64,000 bases of DNA. Source: Ailurus styani. Lineage: Eukaryota > Chordata > Mammalia > Carnivora > Ailuridae. This document shows, one piece after another, positions 11,051-22,518 of the stretch. The notes below the pieces were generated by a model that was not told where the DNA came from, did no database searches, and saw only the letters and a list, made by a program, of their open reading frames with translations. The position numbers and the translations under genes were made by a program. Position 1 is the first letter of the stretch; each line of letters begins with the position of its first letter. Where the stretch lies: assembly GCA_002007465.1 (NCBI GenBank), contig LNAC01000137.1:2526026-2590025 (forward strand). Direction: 5' to 3'.

Positions 11051-12590
11051 AACAATGTATGTCATTTTAAAAAGTTAATGATTAGAGGTAGACAGAGCCA
11101 AACATAAGCAGTCCTAATAGATTTCTAAGAATTCAGTGTCCTTTCTTTGAGAGTATTCTTTTGAAAAGCTGCTTGTTTTCTTTCTTTTTTAAGTCTTTAT
11201 GAATTTACATCGTTCTTTAGTTTCTTTCTGGCTTTCTTGGGGAAGCTTGTTGTAAATCTCTGCCTTGTCCCTTCCTCACATTTGTCATGAGAATAAGAAA
11301 GAGATCTTTATTTTTCTTAACATATTTTCATTTCTGTTCCTTCTGTTGTTTCTGATTAGAAACCATAGAGAATTTCCTGAAGCACGGGATTTCCTGAAGC
11401 CATTGTGAGAGACCCCAGTTCACAAGATATATATGACAGTTAAAATTTGAAGCCTAAAAAAAAGTGGTTCTGCATTAGAAAGGTTTTTGAAGGTACTTCA
11501 CTAAATTTCTAATAAAGGACATTTATATAAAGTAGCATATCTGGCAACTAAAATATGGGTAAGGAGAGAACATAGTTGTAGGAAAAAAACCCAACAAATT
11601 TTAATGTAGCAGTGTAGGTCACCTAAGGGCCATGTCAGATCTTAACAGAATTTGGAAAGAACAAGTTGCTGACTTTTTTGTTTCCAGTTTATTTTTTCAA
11701 GCCCTAAAATGTTCATAAATATTTTTTAAAACTAAAAGTACTATAATCAAGCTTATACTGCTGTCAATATTTGTCTTTTCAGCTTTTCCAAATGCAAAAC
11801 TGTTACTTGTGGGGGTGTGTGGGGGGGGCAGCTACTATTCTCACTTGACTGGTTTTTAGACTTTTAGTTCTTTTGATATACATTACTCTGGAGTGGTAGT
11901 TCTCTTTCAGTTATGAATGTAGAATGTTATCCTATTAAAGTATAAAATGAGAATATTAAAGTTGTTTATTTAGGATAGCCTATAATTTTGAAAAGTTTTA
12001 TAGAACAGGACCTTTGATTCTACGATGTTCATTTAGAACTTTGAATCATTATTTCTTACAAAGAACAGAATTTTTTCCTTTATAATGCTGTGTCAACAAT
12101 GGACATTTGGTGAAATTATTAATCTAGGATTCAGCTTCCTTTGTTGATTTGAGTTGTTTCAGAGGTAGATTAGGTTAGGAGGTCTTCTGGTAAAGACTTT
12201 TATTTTTTTATTTTTTAGTATTTCATACTCGTCTTTGCCTAAAAATTAGTTACGTAGATTTTTTTTATACAAAATAAAAATGTTGTGATAGTTCCTTTGG
12301 GGTAGATTTCCTATAAAATGGAAAGTAATTCATTTGACTTTCTATTAAGGAAGTTGTTCATAACCCAAAGTTATAGAACTGTTAGCGTTGTCTAGCAAGC
12401 CATCATACTGGTATTGACAGAAACAGCATGATCAATCGAAATAAAAGTTTTCTTTGTACTTAAGTTTTATAAACTAGATTTGCATTGTTAGTCTTAAAGT
12501 TTTCTTTAAGGAAGAGAGTGCTTCAGGTGAACTTTTTATTTTTAGTCAATTTTCCTATCAACATTTCATTTCTGGGTTTTTTGTTTTTTA
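11051..12590. other. AT-rich intron, nothing recognised
   Basis: No exon, RNA gene or named repeat is supported. An 8-G run near 11821-11828 is a small local oddity. Confidence 0.35.
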
Positions 12591-12745
12591 AAATTTAATT
12601 TTTTTCTTTTCCTTTCTTTTTTTCTTTTCTTTCTTTCTTTTCTTTTTTTTTTTAAAGTAAGCTCTGTGCCCAGTGTTAGGGCCTGAACTCACGACCGGAG
12701 ATCAAGAGTTGCATACTTCTTTGAGTAAGCCAGCCCAGCACCCCT
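12590..12745 (-). repeat. Short Can-SINE with expanded T/C tract
   Basis: The antisense tRNA-like part (12657-12745) is preceded by a long (T)n/(TTTC)n tract at 12590-12656, an expanded version of the SINE tail. Confidence 0.8.
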
Positions 12746-13101
12746 GGGGTTTTAAAAAATCCAGAGAATTATATGCTTTAGTAAGTGTAGTCCTTAAGTA
12801 CTGTTTTAATTAACTCTTTTCTAGCCTTTCTAAAGTAAATTGGTATTGCAGGGTGATTTCTAGTAGCTTTGAAATGTCCAGCAGGTCATTTTCTGTTCCA
12901 AAAGTTGGAATGTTTTGCTAAGTCAGATGAAGCTTGTATTTAACATGCTGATTTGTGTTATAGTCAACACATTCTCTAGATGCTTTGTTCACACAACTGC
13001 TGGAAAATACCCAAGACTTTAGTGTTTTTAAATAAATGCTTTGTAGGAACCTCAGAGAACAGGTTTATTTGACGAAACTTTGTAATATGTGGCAGTTCAT
13101 T
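12746..13101. other. Intron, nothing recognised
   Basis: AT-rich sequence without supported features, directly upstream of the tRNA-half retrocopy. Confidence 0.35.
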
Positions 13102-13180
13102 TATGTGAAAATGTTTCTCACGAGGCCCTATAGTTCAGGGGTTAGAGCACTGGTCTTGTATGTGAAAATGTTTCTTATGA
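13102..13180 (+). repeat. Target-site duplication around the tRNA half
   Basis: Direct repeats 13102-13123 and 13159-13180 agree at 20 of 22 positions; both differences are C/T. The last two bases of the insert (TA) overlap the second repeat. Confidence 0.8.
13124..13160 (+). pseudogene. tRNA-Thr(TGU) 5'-half retrocopy, tailless
   Basis: The 37-nt insert starts at the first base of tRNA-Thr(TGU) (GGCCCTATAG) and runs through the D arm (GGTTAGAGC) and the 5' anticodon stem to CTTGTA in the anticodon loop, then stops abruptly. Compared with the known mammalian tRNA-Thr(TGU) I see one change, C to T in the A box. There is no 3' half and no poly(A). Flanking copies of TATGTGAAAATGTTTCT (13102-13118 and 13159-13175), extending to 22 bp with two transitions, look like a target-site duplication, so it entered by LINE-type reverse transcription. 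This fits the described class of tailless retropseudogenes. It cannot make a tRNA. Confidence 0.8.
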
Positions 13181-13800
13181 GAAATGTTTTAGTTTAAGTA
13201 ATTTCCTGGACAGAATACTTGTAAAATAATCTGCTTATGATATAGGTATTTAAAATACTGATGTTTAAATGCTCAATGAAGGGAGTTAAATTTCTGGGGT
13301 ATGTATCTATTCTAAGAAGACACATTGTTTTGTCTTTTATAAATATGCACTTTAAACAAGGTAATTGAGAAATGAAACAGTATGACTAGAAACTACGTTT
13401 TATTGTCTGAATATCGCTAGTTATGTGGTTCTATTTTCTAATTCCTATTGTAGAGCCTTGTATAGACTAGTACTAGGGTTCTCTGTCTTTTCAAGAATGA
13501 AAAGGCCTTTTTGTCAAATTTATTGGACTGCATAGTGAAATTCTACTTTTAGTCTCCATTGAAGAAATTACATAATGACCAAAAGCTCCAAAACTACTGT
13601 GAATTAAGTAATACTTTAAAATGAAAAGATATCTTCTCACTGCTTATACATACTTTTTTATTAATGTTGGCAGATGATCCCAGGGACTCATTGTGTGTCT
13701 GATGATTCTAGATTTTAGGTGATCTGGGTCATGCCTAAAATACTCAATAGTTCATTCCCAAATGAGTAACTCTTGAAGAGCTGCCTTGTGCAAAACAAAA
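13181..13800. other. Intron, nothing recognised
   Basis: No supported feature between the tRNA half and the L1M block. Confidence 0.35.
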
Positions 13801-14610
13801 CAAAACATCAAATATATTGTTTTATGCGTGTCACTCACATTCTTTTTCTTCTGTTTAACTTATCATTTGCCTGATTCAGACATATGGAAAAGTTACAGTA
13901 GTACAAAGAATGCTTATGTGTTTTTCACTTGGATTCTTCAGATGTTAATATTTTATTCCATATGTGTTTACCTTTCTATCTATATTTTTTTCCTGGACTC
14001 TTTTTGAGTTGCAGACGTATGTCCCTTTATCCCAATATATCTGTATTTTTACCCCTAATATTTTTCCTAAAAGCAAAGACTGTTCAGTTTTTATGTCTCT
14101 TTAATTAGCAGTAATCTGAAAAGTTTGTCTTTGTGTTGTTTTCTGACATTGACATTTTGAAGAATACTGCCAGTTATTTTGTAGAATGCTCCTCAGTTTG
14201 GATTTGTTTTCTTGTACTTAGAAATATCATAGTAAAATGTATTCCTCTTAGTGCATTCATATCAGGAGACACATTTTTTGTTGTTATTGTTTTTTTAGAT
14301 TTTTATTTATTTATTTGACAGAGAGAGAGAGAGATCACAAGTAGGTGGAGAGGCAGGCAGAGAGGAGGAAGCAGGCTCCCCACCGAGTGGGGAGCCCGAT
14401 GTGGGGCTCGATTCCAGGACCCTGAGATCATGACCTGAGCCGAAGGCAGAGGCTTTAACTCACGGAGCCACCCAGGCGCCCCAGGAGACACATGTTGATA
14501 TGTCCTGTTACTGGTGATTTTAATCTTCATCACTTAAGGTGACACCTGCTGATTTCTTCCTGTCGATTAGTATGTATCTTATGAGGATGTATTTTGAAAC
14601 TGTGTAATTG
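13800..14610 (-). mobile_element. Old L1M 3' region, antisense
   Basis: Sequence such as ATATGGAAAAGTTACAGTAG and CTGACATTGACATTTTGAAG recurs in related form at 35490-36740, and the order of shared segments is the same. One SINE splits it. Confidence 0.6.
14275..14482 (-). repeat. Can-SINE, nested in L1M
   Basis: A perfect target duplication AGGAGACACAT is seen at 14264-14274 and 14483-14493. Confidence 0.95.
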
Positions 14611-14681
14611 TTTTTATTTTTTATTTTATTTATTTATTTGAGAGGGAGAGAAAGAACGAGCATGGGGGGGCGAGGCAGAGC

Positions 14682-14729
<48 letters not shown>

Positions 14730-14839
14730 CAAACTCCCTGCTGAGCAGGAAGCCTGATGCAGGACTTGATCCCAGGATATGGAGATCACGACCTGAATGG
14801 AAGGCAGACACCTAACCGACTGAACCACCCATGTGCCCC
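14611..14839 (-). repeat. Can-SINE with long (GA)n
   Basis: GAAACTGTGTAATTG before and GAAACTGTAATTG after mark the insertion. The internal GA repeat at about 14683-14727 is expanded and is probably length-variable. Confidence 0.93.
14683..14727. repeat. (GA)n microsatellite
   Basis: About 22 GA units inside the antisense SINE. Confidence 0.9.
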
Positions 14840-14852
14840 GAAACTGTAATTG

Positions 14853-15341
14853 TTGAGAGCTGTGAAGGGTCTTGCAAGCTAACAAATTAGCCATGGAAGC
14901 TGGCAGAAGATAGGAGACTGTTAGGTCAGAGATAAAGGACTTTCTTACTCATAGCAATAACAGTAGTCATTGTGTCAGTATTTTCCCTGGTTCCCCAGCT
15001 GAGTTCCCCACAGGGTGATTTGAACAGGGATAGCCTGGTAACTTCTGCACAAAAGCATTTGTGTTCCTAGAGAGGAACCCTAGGTTTAGGCAACTTGAAT
15101 TGTTCATAAGGGGCAGTGAGCCTGCCTGACATTGGACCAAGAGGGAGTCATTATCTACTGAACATTAAACAACTTGCCCTTTACCCTGGAGGAAGACATT
15201 GTACCATCTCTACCTTCCAGGGATGTTCAGGGACATACAAATATCCTTTGAAAAGATACTCTGAAACAAAGGCAGTCAGTGCCCTTCCTTGCAAGACAAG
15301 GAGAAACATGAGAGACCTATAGTGAATTGTCTCCCAACAAT
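14853..15341. other. Intron, nothing recognised
   Basis: Somewhat GC-richer than the surroundings. A short open frame across 15116-15322 has no recognisable protein features or splice support. Confidence 0.35.
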
Positions 15342-15356
15342 AATATTCTGTTATTT

Positions 15357-15517
15357 ATTTATTTAAGATTTTTATTTATTTAAGAGAGAGAGAGAGAGAC
15401 AGCGAGAGAGCGGATACAAGCAGGGCGAGTGGGAGAAGGAGAAGCAGGCTTCCCGCCCAGCAGAGAGCCTGATTCGGGCTCCCAGGATGCTTAATGACTG
15501 CGCCACCCAGGCACCCC
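15357..15517 (-). repeat. Can-SINE with internal deletion
   Basis: The target duplication AATATTCTGTTATTT (15342-15356 and 15518-15532) is perfect. The usual GGACCCTGGGATCATGACC segment is missing, which explains the short length. Confidence 0.93.
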
Positions 15518-15716
15518 AATATTCTGTTATTTTTAAAGATTTCTCCCACTAGTTTTTGCATCTTTAGATAATTCTTGTTTGAATCAATGATTATGATTGT
15601 TGCCAAATAGTGAATTTTATTAATTGCTTTTCCTTCTTTCCTGACTTACTGCTTATGTCCTTCACTCCTGCCTCCGGGGATGGTAACTTCCCAGGTAAAC
15701 TACCTGCATACAGGCC

Positions 15717-16039
15717 TTCCTAAAAGAATCTATACACAGGGGAACCCAGGCTGCGTCACAGGGCACCTCAGACTCATCATGTCTAAAATCCAGTTTTCCC
15801 CCTCAGTTTTCCTGTTTTTTAAAGATTTTTTTTTTTATTTATTCATTTGACACAGAGAGAGAGATCACAAGCAGGCAGAGGCAGGCAGAGAGAGAGGAGA
15901 GAGGAGGAAGCAGGCTCCCTGCTGAGCAGAGNTTCCTAAAAGAATCTATACACAGGGGAACCCAGGCTGCGTCACAGGGCACCTCAGACTCATCATGTCT
16001 AAAATCCAGTTTTCCCCCTCAGTTTTCCTGTTTTTTAAA
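15717..16039. repeat. 107-bp direct repeat around an N (assembly join)
   Basis: Bases 15717-15823 recur with no difference I can see at 15933-16039. The second copy begins right after a single N at 15932. Between them lies a truncated SINE. A 107-bp repeat is far too long for a target duplication, so this looks like two haplotypes, one with and one without the SINE, stitched end to end. Confidence 0.85.
15824..15931 (-). repeat. Can-SINE, cut off by the N
   Basis: The tail, GA-rich part and GCAGGCTCCCTGCTGAGCAGAG are present. The head is missing because the sequence stops at the N. Confidence 0.85.
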
Positions 16040-16103
16040 AAAATGTTTTATCATTTGGCTATCAGTTTTTTCAAGCCAGAATTGTCTTATGTCATTTCCT
16101 TTC

Positions 16104-16130
16104 TTTACGCCTCACTCTGTGAGGCGTAAA
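16104..16130. repeat. Perfect 11-bp hairpin
   Basis: TTTACGCCTCA (16104-16114) and its exact complement TGAGGCGTAAA (16120-16130) enclose a 5-base loop CTCTG. It lies in decayed L2 sequence and could be a template-switch scar. It is not followed by a T run that would suggest a terminator. Confidence 0.7.
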
Positions 16131-16504
16131 GCTCTGTGGTTCTTCCTGCTAGATACCTATTGGTAATTGGTACTCAGTTTCATTCTTTTGGTATTGCCTT
16201 TGCTGAAGCTCTGATCAGCTGTTAACCTGGACTATTACAGTTGTCTTTCAGCTGTTGTTTCCATTATTGTGTCTGTACAGTTTATCCTTTAGAACTTTGC
16301 ATGAGTAATCTTTCTATAATACAGATATGATTATGTTGATTTTCTGTTTAAAACCCTTCAGAGGCCCCCATCACCTTATAGCTTCTTAGCATGGAAGGAA
16401 GACGAGGTTCTTCATGATCTGTGCTCTTTCTTTTTACAGTTATCTTTCTTCTCAGGGATCATCTTTTTCTCCAGTGGCCCACTCCCCTGGCAAGTTTTAC
16501 TCTA

Positions 16505-16685
16505 GCATGGAGGTTAGCAAACTTTCTTTAAGGGCTAGATGGCAAATAGTTTAGTTTTGCAAGCCACATATGGTCTCTGTTACATACTTTTTTTTTAAAA
16601 CAACTTTTTAGAAATGTAAAAACCATTCTTAGCCTGTGGACCATACACAAATAGGCTGAGTCAGATTTGGCCAACTATAATTTGT
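16505..16685 (+). mobile_element. hAT-type DNA transposon remnant
   Basis: GGTTAGCAAACTTTCTTTAAGGGCTAGATGG at the left and GATTTGGCCAACTATA at the right match the ends of a common mammalian non-autonomous hAT family (GGCAAACTTTTTCTGTAAAGGGCCAG type). Confidence 0.55.
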
Positions 16686-17245
16686 GGGCCTTTTTTCTAG
16701 CCAAGGAAAGCTAGTATGTCTTATTTTCATTAGTCTCTGCCTTTGAATATGCTATTGGTTTGTACTGCATGGAATATTCTTTTCTACATGGGAGACTTCT
16801 TCCCATGATCTTTCAAAATTTAGCTCATAGGTTAACTTATTGAATCCTTTCATGCTCCTTTAAGAGCATACTTGAATCGTTTCCATTCTCCTTGCTACTT
16901 GCATGTCTCGCACATCTTATGTCATCTTATGTTACTGCCCTTATTAGTGATGTAGTTATGTGGATACATGTGTTTGCCTTTGCTAGAAGCAGCTCACTGA
17001 TGGAAAAAAAGTGTTTTCTTCATTGCTATGTCTTCCTGCTTGTAAGTGGCTTTACTTGATTTGAATTGAAAGAAAAATTGAAAAAAAAAAAAAAACCTGA
17101 CAAGAGTATATGGATATTGAATGTGCTAGTAAAATATATCTAAAGTGGGTTTTTTTCTTTTTCTTTAAAAAATACAATCAATTAAAGAGGTTTTTCTGTT
17201 CTCTGGTAGATTTTTTCCCCCCTCTTCATTTAAAAGGTAATGTGA

Positions 17246-17557
17246 TAGGAGGAATTTAAGAAACAAGCAGAGGATAATAGGGGAGGGGAGGAGGAAAATG
17301 AAATAAGGCAAAACCAGACAGGGAGACAAACTGTAAGAGACTCTTAATCTCAGGAAACAAACTGAGGGTTGCTGGAGGGGAGGGGGTGGCAGGGATGGGG
17401 TGGCTGGGGGATGGACACTGGGGAGGGTATGTGCTGTGGTGAGCACATACAGTGTGCTCTCACTATGTGCTTACGCTATGGTGTAAGACTGATGAATCAC
17501 AGACCTGTGCCTCTGAAACAAATAATGCATTATATGTTAATAAAAAAATTAAAAAAA
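17246..17557 (+). mobile_element. Truncated carnivore LINE-1 3' end
   Basis: Sense 3' UTR with AAGAGACTCTTAATCTCAGG, a G-rich block and the terminal CAAATAATGCATTATATGTTAATAAAA. The flanking repeats are CATTTAAAAGGTAATGTGA and CATTTAAGTTAATGTGA. Short open frames here are not genes. Confidence 0.85.
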
Positions 17558-17574
17558 CATTTAAGTTAATGTGA

Positions 17575-18100
17575 ATGTAGGCTGTGAAAGTATAGAGAGT
17601 AATAGAATCAAATGAAACAGGTCGTGTAGCTGATGTCCCTCCTTTTCCCTTTCTTCCCAGCAAGTTTATCATTTCCTCGTGTGTTTTTATACTTTGACCA
17701 CATACTTAATATATCTAAATACAGTATGTGATTGTCTGCTGTTAGCTCTGAAATATAGGATAATGCAATTTTGCAACTTGTTTTTGTTCTACATTGTTGT
17801 TTTGAGATTTATCCATGTTCATATACGTAATTTCAGTTAATTCATTTTGCTGCATGTCATTAGTTCTAACATACACAATTTTCCCTTTGTGTAATGTTGA
17901 ATTCAAGAAATGTTGAATTTTCCACAATTCTAACATCTTTGAAATTGTGATACATCTTAAAATCAGTGGTGTCGCACCTTTATAATTGGAGTTTTTTCCC
18001 TTTTTTTTTGTGGTACACAAACGTATGGTGACTGTGTTACACGCCCCACTCGTATTGTGTGCGTTGTTTAAAAAAATCCTGCTTTATTCTTCTTTGACAA
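17575..18100. other. Intron, probably decayed L1
   Basis: AT-rich sequence with wording that resembles old antisense L1 (TTGCAACTTGTTTTTGTTCTACATTG), but not enough to set limits. Confidence 0.3.
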
Positions 18101-18535
18101 TCAGGTTTTTTCAAAATTTTGCTACTATATACAGAGAAGCAGTGAACATTATTTTACCTGTGTGTTTTTTGTTTTTTGTTTTTGTTTTTTATCTTTTTGT
18201 ATTTAAGTGTATGAGTTTGTTTCCGTGGGCAAGATGTCTGCCTGGAACAATTGCTAGATTACGGACTAGGTCCATTTTCAGCTGTGCTCTCAAAACTGAT
18301 TGTACTTCTTTGGTCTGTAAGAGCCTCTGTTGAGCTACAACTCTTTAACATTGGGTATCGTCCTACTTTCTTGTCGTCTGACGGGTATAGAATGGCATCT
18401 GACTGTAGTTTTAATTAGTGTTCTCCTTATTACTAGTGAGACTAAGTCTTTTGGCATGTATTTCCTTTTCTGTGGATTGCTCGTTTATATCTTTTACCTA
18501 TTTTTCTACTGAATTTTGCTAAATACAACATGATT
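18100..18535 (-). mobile_element. Old L1M fragment, antisense
   Basis: TTTGCTACTATATACAGAGAAGCAGTGAACATT and GGTATAGAATGGCATCTGACTG...TTTTAATTAGTG are typical of antisense L1M 3' regions. Confidence 0.55.
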
Positions 18536-19294
18536 TCTTCAGATATTTTATTATGTGTGTTGTCTGTATCTTATCTGTTTCTGTGGCTTATTTTTGGTTT
18601 TGGAATCATTTGATAAATGCATACAAATTTTAGATTTTAATAAAGTCAGATTTTCCAGTCTTTTTATGCTTTTTCTATCTTGTTTAAAGAAAACCTTTCT
18701 TCTTTCAGAGGTTTATGATTTGTTAAAAACATAACATTAATTTTAAACTGAAAGGCATAAAAACATAAACCTCTATTTAGGCTGACCAGGGTATGTTTTG
18801 TGTTGTGAGACATTTATAGGTGCAGGTTTTTGTTTTGTTTTTTTTTCTTTTAATGTTCTTTGGAATGGAAAGGTAGAAATATCTATAATTGGTGAAGATT
18901 TCCTTCCCTTTTATATTTATCCTCTTGAAGGAAATTCTAGCACTTTAGTTGGAGAATAATTAGAGCATGTGGGTATGAATCTGTTTAATGAGGGACAAAT
19001 ATAGCACTGTAAACTTCTCATGGTAAGTTCATAGGTGGTCATTTTATGATAAAAATTTGGGGAATCACTAATTGGAGACTTAAAAAAAAATAAAGCAGTA
19101 AAGATCTTTCTCTGTTTTTGGATGGGGTAGGGTGAGGTAGGTAGCTGTTCTAAAATGAAGCACATGGTTACCACCTGTTCAGTCCATACAAGATATAAAA
19201 GAGTTCGTAAAGTGCTTTATCTTTGTAGTTTGTGCATGTTAAAGAAAAAAGGCAGGAGTGATTAAATTTCAGGTAAATTAACTTGATTATTTAA
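18536..19294. other. Intron, nothing recognised
   Basis: AT-rich, no supported feature. Confidence 0.3.
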
Positions 19295-19481
19295 TTAAAA
19301 AAATATTTTTATTTATTTATGTGACACAGAGAGAGAGAGAGATCACAAGTAGGCAGAGAGAGAGAGGGAAGCAGGCTCTCCGCTGAGCGGAGAGCCCGAT
19401 GCGGGGCTCGATCCCAGGACTCTGAGATCATGACCAGAGCTGAAGACAGAGGCTTAACCCACTGAGCCACCCAGGCGCCCC
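19295..19481 (-). repeat. Can-SINE, antisense
   Basis: A perfect target duplication AACTTGATTATTTAA is found at 19280-19294 and 19482-19496. Confidence 0.95.
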
Positions 19482-19544
19482 AACTTGATTATTTAAGAAG
19501 TAGCACCCCAAATTTGAATTTACAGATGAAAATAATTTGTAGAT

Positions 19545-19735
19545 GGACACCTGGGTGATTCAGTCGGTTGATGCCTTCGGCTCAGGTCATGATCCCTGGG
19601 TCTTGGGATTGAGCCTTGTATCAGGCTCCCTACTCAGTGGAAAGCATGATTCTCTCTCCCTCTGTTGCTCCCCCTGCTGGTGCGCTCTCTCTCTCTCTCT
19701 CTCTGTCTCTGTGTCAAATAAATAAATAAAATCTC
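19545..19735 (+). repeat. Can-SINE
   Basis: GGACACCTGGGTGATTCAGTCGGTTGATGCC head with a CT microsatellite and (AAATA)n tail. It lies 50 bp after the antisense copy, so the two form a loose inverted pair. Confidence 0.9.
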
Positions 19736-19828
19736 AATGGGGAGTATGCTTGAAGATTCTCTCTTCTCTCTGTGTGCCTTCTGGTGCTCATCCTCTCTCA
19801 AATAAATGAATCTTTAAAAAAAAATACC
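19736..19828 (+). repeat. 3' half of a second Can-SINE
   Basis: GGGGAGTATGCTTGAAGATTCTC to CAAATAAATGAATCTTTAAAAAAAA is a SINE 3' half without a head, joined directly to the previous copy's tail. Confidence 0.8.
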
Positions 19829-20249
19829 ATTGCAATAACAAATTGTTGAATTCATGGCTTTAATCAGTCAATGTGTCATTAAAATAGTGTAATATTTGTT
19901 TTTAATATTCTTCTCCGTATTTAATACCTTATCTTTGTTATAAAGCTCCTAAGAAAAATGTCCCTTTATCCACTAAATGAAATGTTGACAAATTTTCAGT
20001 TGAAACGTATTTCCAAGGTATACTTTTTCCTAGGTATATTCATGAAAGCAAAATCTTTATGACTAAACCAAGCTGGAATAATCTATTATTTACATGAAAC
20101 TAGATTATGGACAGTTTTATCACCTTGAACACTTCATTCTATCTCCTTTGCTGTCTTTGTCAGACTTTGTGAAATCAAGACAGACATTTGTACAAAATTT
20201 AGAGTTCTGATAAAACTGATGTTTGCAGTCTTATTAAAAAATAAGCTTG

Positions 20250-20360
20250 AAGGGTGCTTGGCTGGCTTAGTCGGTGGAGCACGTGATTCTTGATTTTTGG
20301 GTTTTGAGTTTGAGCCCCACGTTGGGTGTAGAGATTATTTAAATAGAATTTTAAAAAAAG
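20250..20360 (+). repeat. Short tRNA-type Can-SINE
   Basis: Reads GGCTGGCTTAGTCGGTGGAGC then GAGTTTGAGCCCCACGTTGGGTGTAGAGATTATTT and an A-rich end. Confidence 0.88.
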
Positions 20361-20467
20361 AAAGTTCGAAATGATGTGAGGCTCTAGCATAGCTCAAGGC
20401 TTTTATTCATTTAGCTCTGTTCTAGACTTTGTGAGGAATGCAAAAATAGTAAGCATAGCATAATTTT

Positions 20468-20699
20468 GGGGTGCCTGGGTGACTCAGTTGGTTAAGCGAT
20501 GGACTTTTACCTTTGGCTCATGACTGGCTCAGGTCATGATCTCAGGTCCTGAGATTGAGCCCTGCACTGGGGACCTCACACTGGGGATGGAGCCTGCGTA
20601 AGATTCTCTTTTTCCCTCTCCCTTTGTCCCTCCCCTGAGTGCATGCGTGTGCATGTGCAGTCTCTCAAATAAATAATTAATTTTAAAAAATCTAAAAAA
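20468..20699 (+). repeat. Can-SINE, diverged
   Basis: Head GGGGTGCCTGGGTGACTCAGTTGG. The GGCTCATGACTGGCTCAGGTCATGA segment shows a small internal duplication of GGCTCA..TGA. Confidence 0.9.
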
Positions 20700-22445
20700 G
20701 AACAGTGTAATTTTTCTTTGGTCTACTAGCTGGGTGAATTAGGTTGATCCCATTATTTTCAAAAAGGCATTTTGCATGGTGAAAGTCATTAGAGTGATGC
20801 ACAAAGCTCCTTTCTAGAAATGACTAAATTACTGATTTGCACATAAAAATGCTTTGGTGAAGACCACCTTCCCTCAAGTGCTTTTATGTCTCTGAAGAAG
20901 TTTTGCTTTTGAATATTACCTCCCCTAAAGTGTTTCACTTCCTAGAAGTTTATCATACCTGAAATGTGTCAGGAAAAACATTGAGAGAATTCAGATTTAG
21001 AATTTTGGACTCGTTTGCTGCTAAGCATCTTTAAAAATACCTTTTGTGTTACATAAGAGAAGTGTCGATTTTGAATTTATTGTACTAGAAGGAGAGGAAC
21101 TAGAATTTAGCAAAGGATGTTGTAAATTTTTGTGGTGGGAGATAGATAATCAAAAAGATGGTAGATCATAGGAAGAGATGGATAATATTTTGAGAACAGA
21201 ATGTGAAGTACTGTGTTGACATGGGCAGGTCAGATCTTGAGGTAATTGAGGTGAGGGAAAGAAGGCTAGAAGAGATGTTTGGATCCAGGTAAAGACAAGA
21301 ATGATGAGGATTTGGTGTGGTAGGGGACTGCTTGTGTGGGGTAGGTGATGGTATTTACTTTGTTTTTAGCATGCTCAATGATTTTTACATAGTGCTTTTC
21401 AATCTTTTCGTATCTGGTGCTGACCATAGCATGCTGAAAGGCAGTTATAATCTGTAATGTATGTTTGGTAATTTGAGTAAATACATATTCTAGTATGTTT
21501 GGTAATTTGAGTAAAGACACATTCTATTAGTGAACTTAGTAGTGTACTAACAGTGTGGAACATATCAGTACTCTTTTCACATAGGATAATTCTCTAGCTC
21601 TGTTAGTTATGAGGACATCAGATTAAAGGTACATTGGTACTTTGTACATGATAAAGCAATCTTAACTGTATTTTTCATTTCCTGTTCCATCTGTCTCCCT
21701 TTACAGAGTTTGGTAATAAGTTCACTTTTGAAAATGAACTGCACTTGTTTCTACTTTATTTTAATATATATCCTGGAAACAATTAATAGATGTGTTCAGA
21801 AGAGAACTCTGAATGCAGGGTTCTCATGTAAACAGAATAAAAGGTTTATTTTGATCTAGTATAACTATTTGCTTATTTCCAGTTGAATGAAAATATTCCC
21901 TAAGGTAACTTGCATTGAGGTGCCTTTTTTTATTAGTTGTTGTGTGGCTATTGGGGTGTGTGTTTGTGTGTGTGTGTGTGTGTGTGCGTGTTTTGATTGT
22001 AGAATATTGGCTACAAATTTAATGCTCTGGTTTCTTAACACTGTTTATTATGAGATAATCTTTTAGTGCCCTGAGCTGCTCTTTATGTTAAAAAAAAAAA
22101 ATTCTGTCTTCTTAAAAGACTTTCATTTTACTTGTTCTTTTCATTGTTTCTTCTCGTTGATCTTTAGAAATCCTGATCGTATTCATATTTGTATCCAATA
22201 TAGAACTTGATGCTTTTAGTAATGTAATAATTTCTGTACTTTCCACTGATAGTCTGAAAAAACGGGATTATTTAGTAGTCATTTGGGAATGCACAGCTAA
22301 TAATGTGGGTTTCTGTAGAGTTTAAAGTGTAATGTTTAATATTTGTCAAGAACTCAAATGAAAAAAGTAGAAAGCTTACTTGTTATAGCTACTGATGACG
22401 TCAAACTCTGGATGTTAGTACAGCCAGTATTGATGAATTAGCTTT
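20700..22445. other. Intron, nothing recognised except a GT tract
   Basis: A local repeat of GTATGTTTGGTAATTTGAGTAAA occurs twice at about 21459-21481 and 21495-21517. The only microsatellite is annotated separately. No exon signals. Confidence 0.35.
21955..21992. repeat. (GT)n microsatellite
   Basis: Interrupted GT run of about 38 bp. Confidence 0.85.
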
Positions 22446-22518
22446 AAAAATCATAATGAGATACCACATCACACCCATTATGGTGGCTATTATAAAGAAG
22501 AAAAAAATAACAAGTGTT

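Larger units (their letters stand above)
16040..17060 (+). repeat. LINE-2 3' remnant, diverged
   Basis: AAACCCTTCAGAGGCCCCCATC (about 16351) and the following ACGAGGTTCTTCATGATCTGTGCTC resemble the sense 3' ORF2 end of L2. A hAT remnant interrupts it at about 16505-16685. Confidence 0.5.

Noticed and set aside
16104..16130. Hairpin as a terminator or microRNA precursor
   Set aside because: The stem is only 11 bp with no T run, too short for a microRNA precursor, and the setting is a eukaryotic intron.
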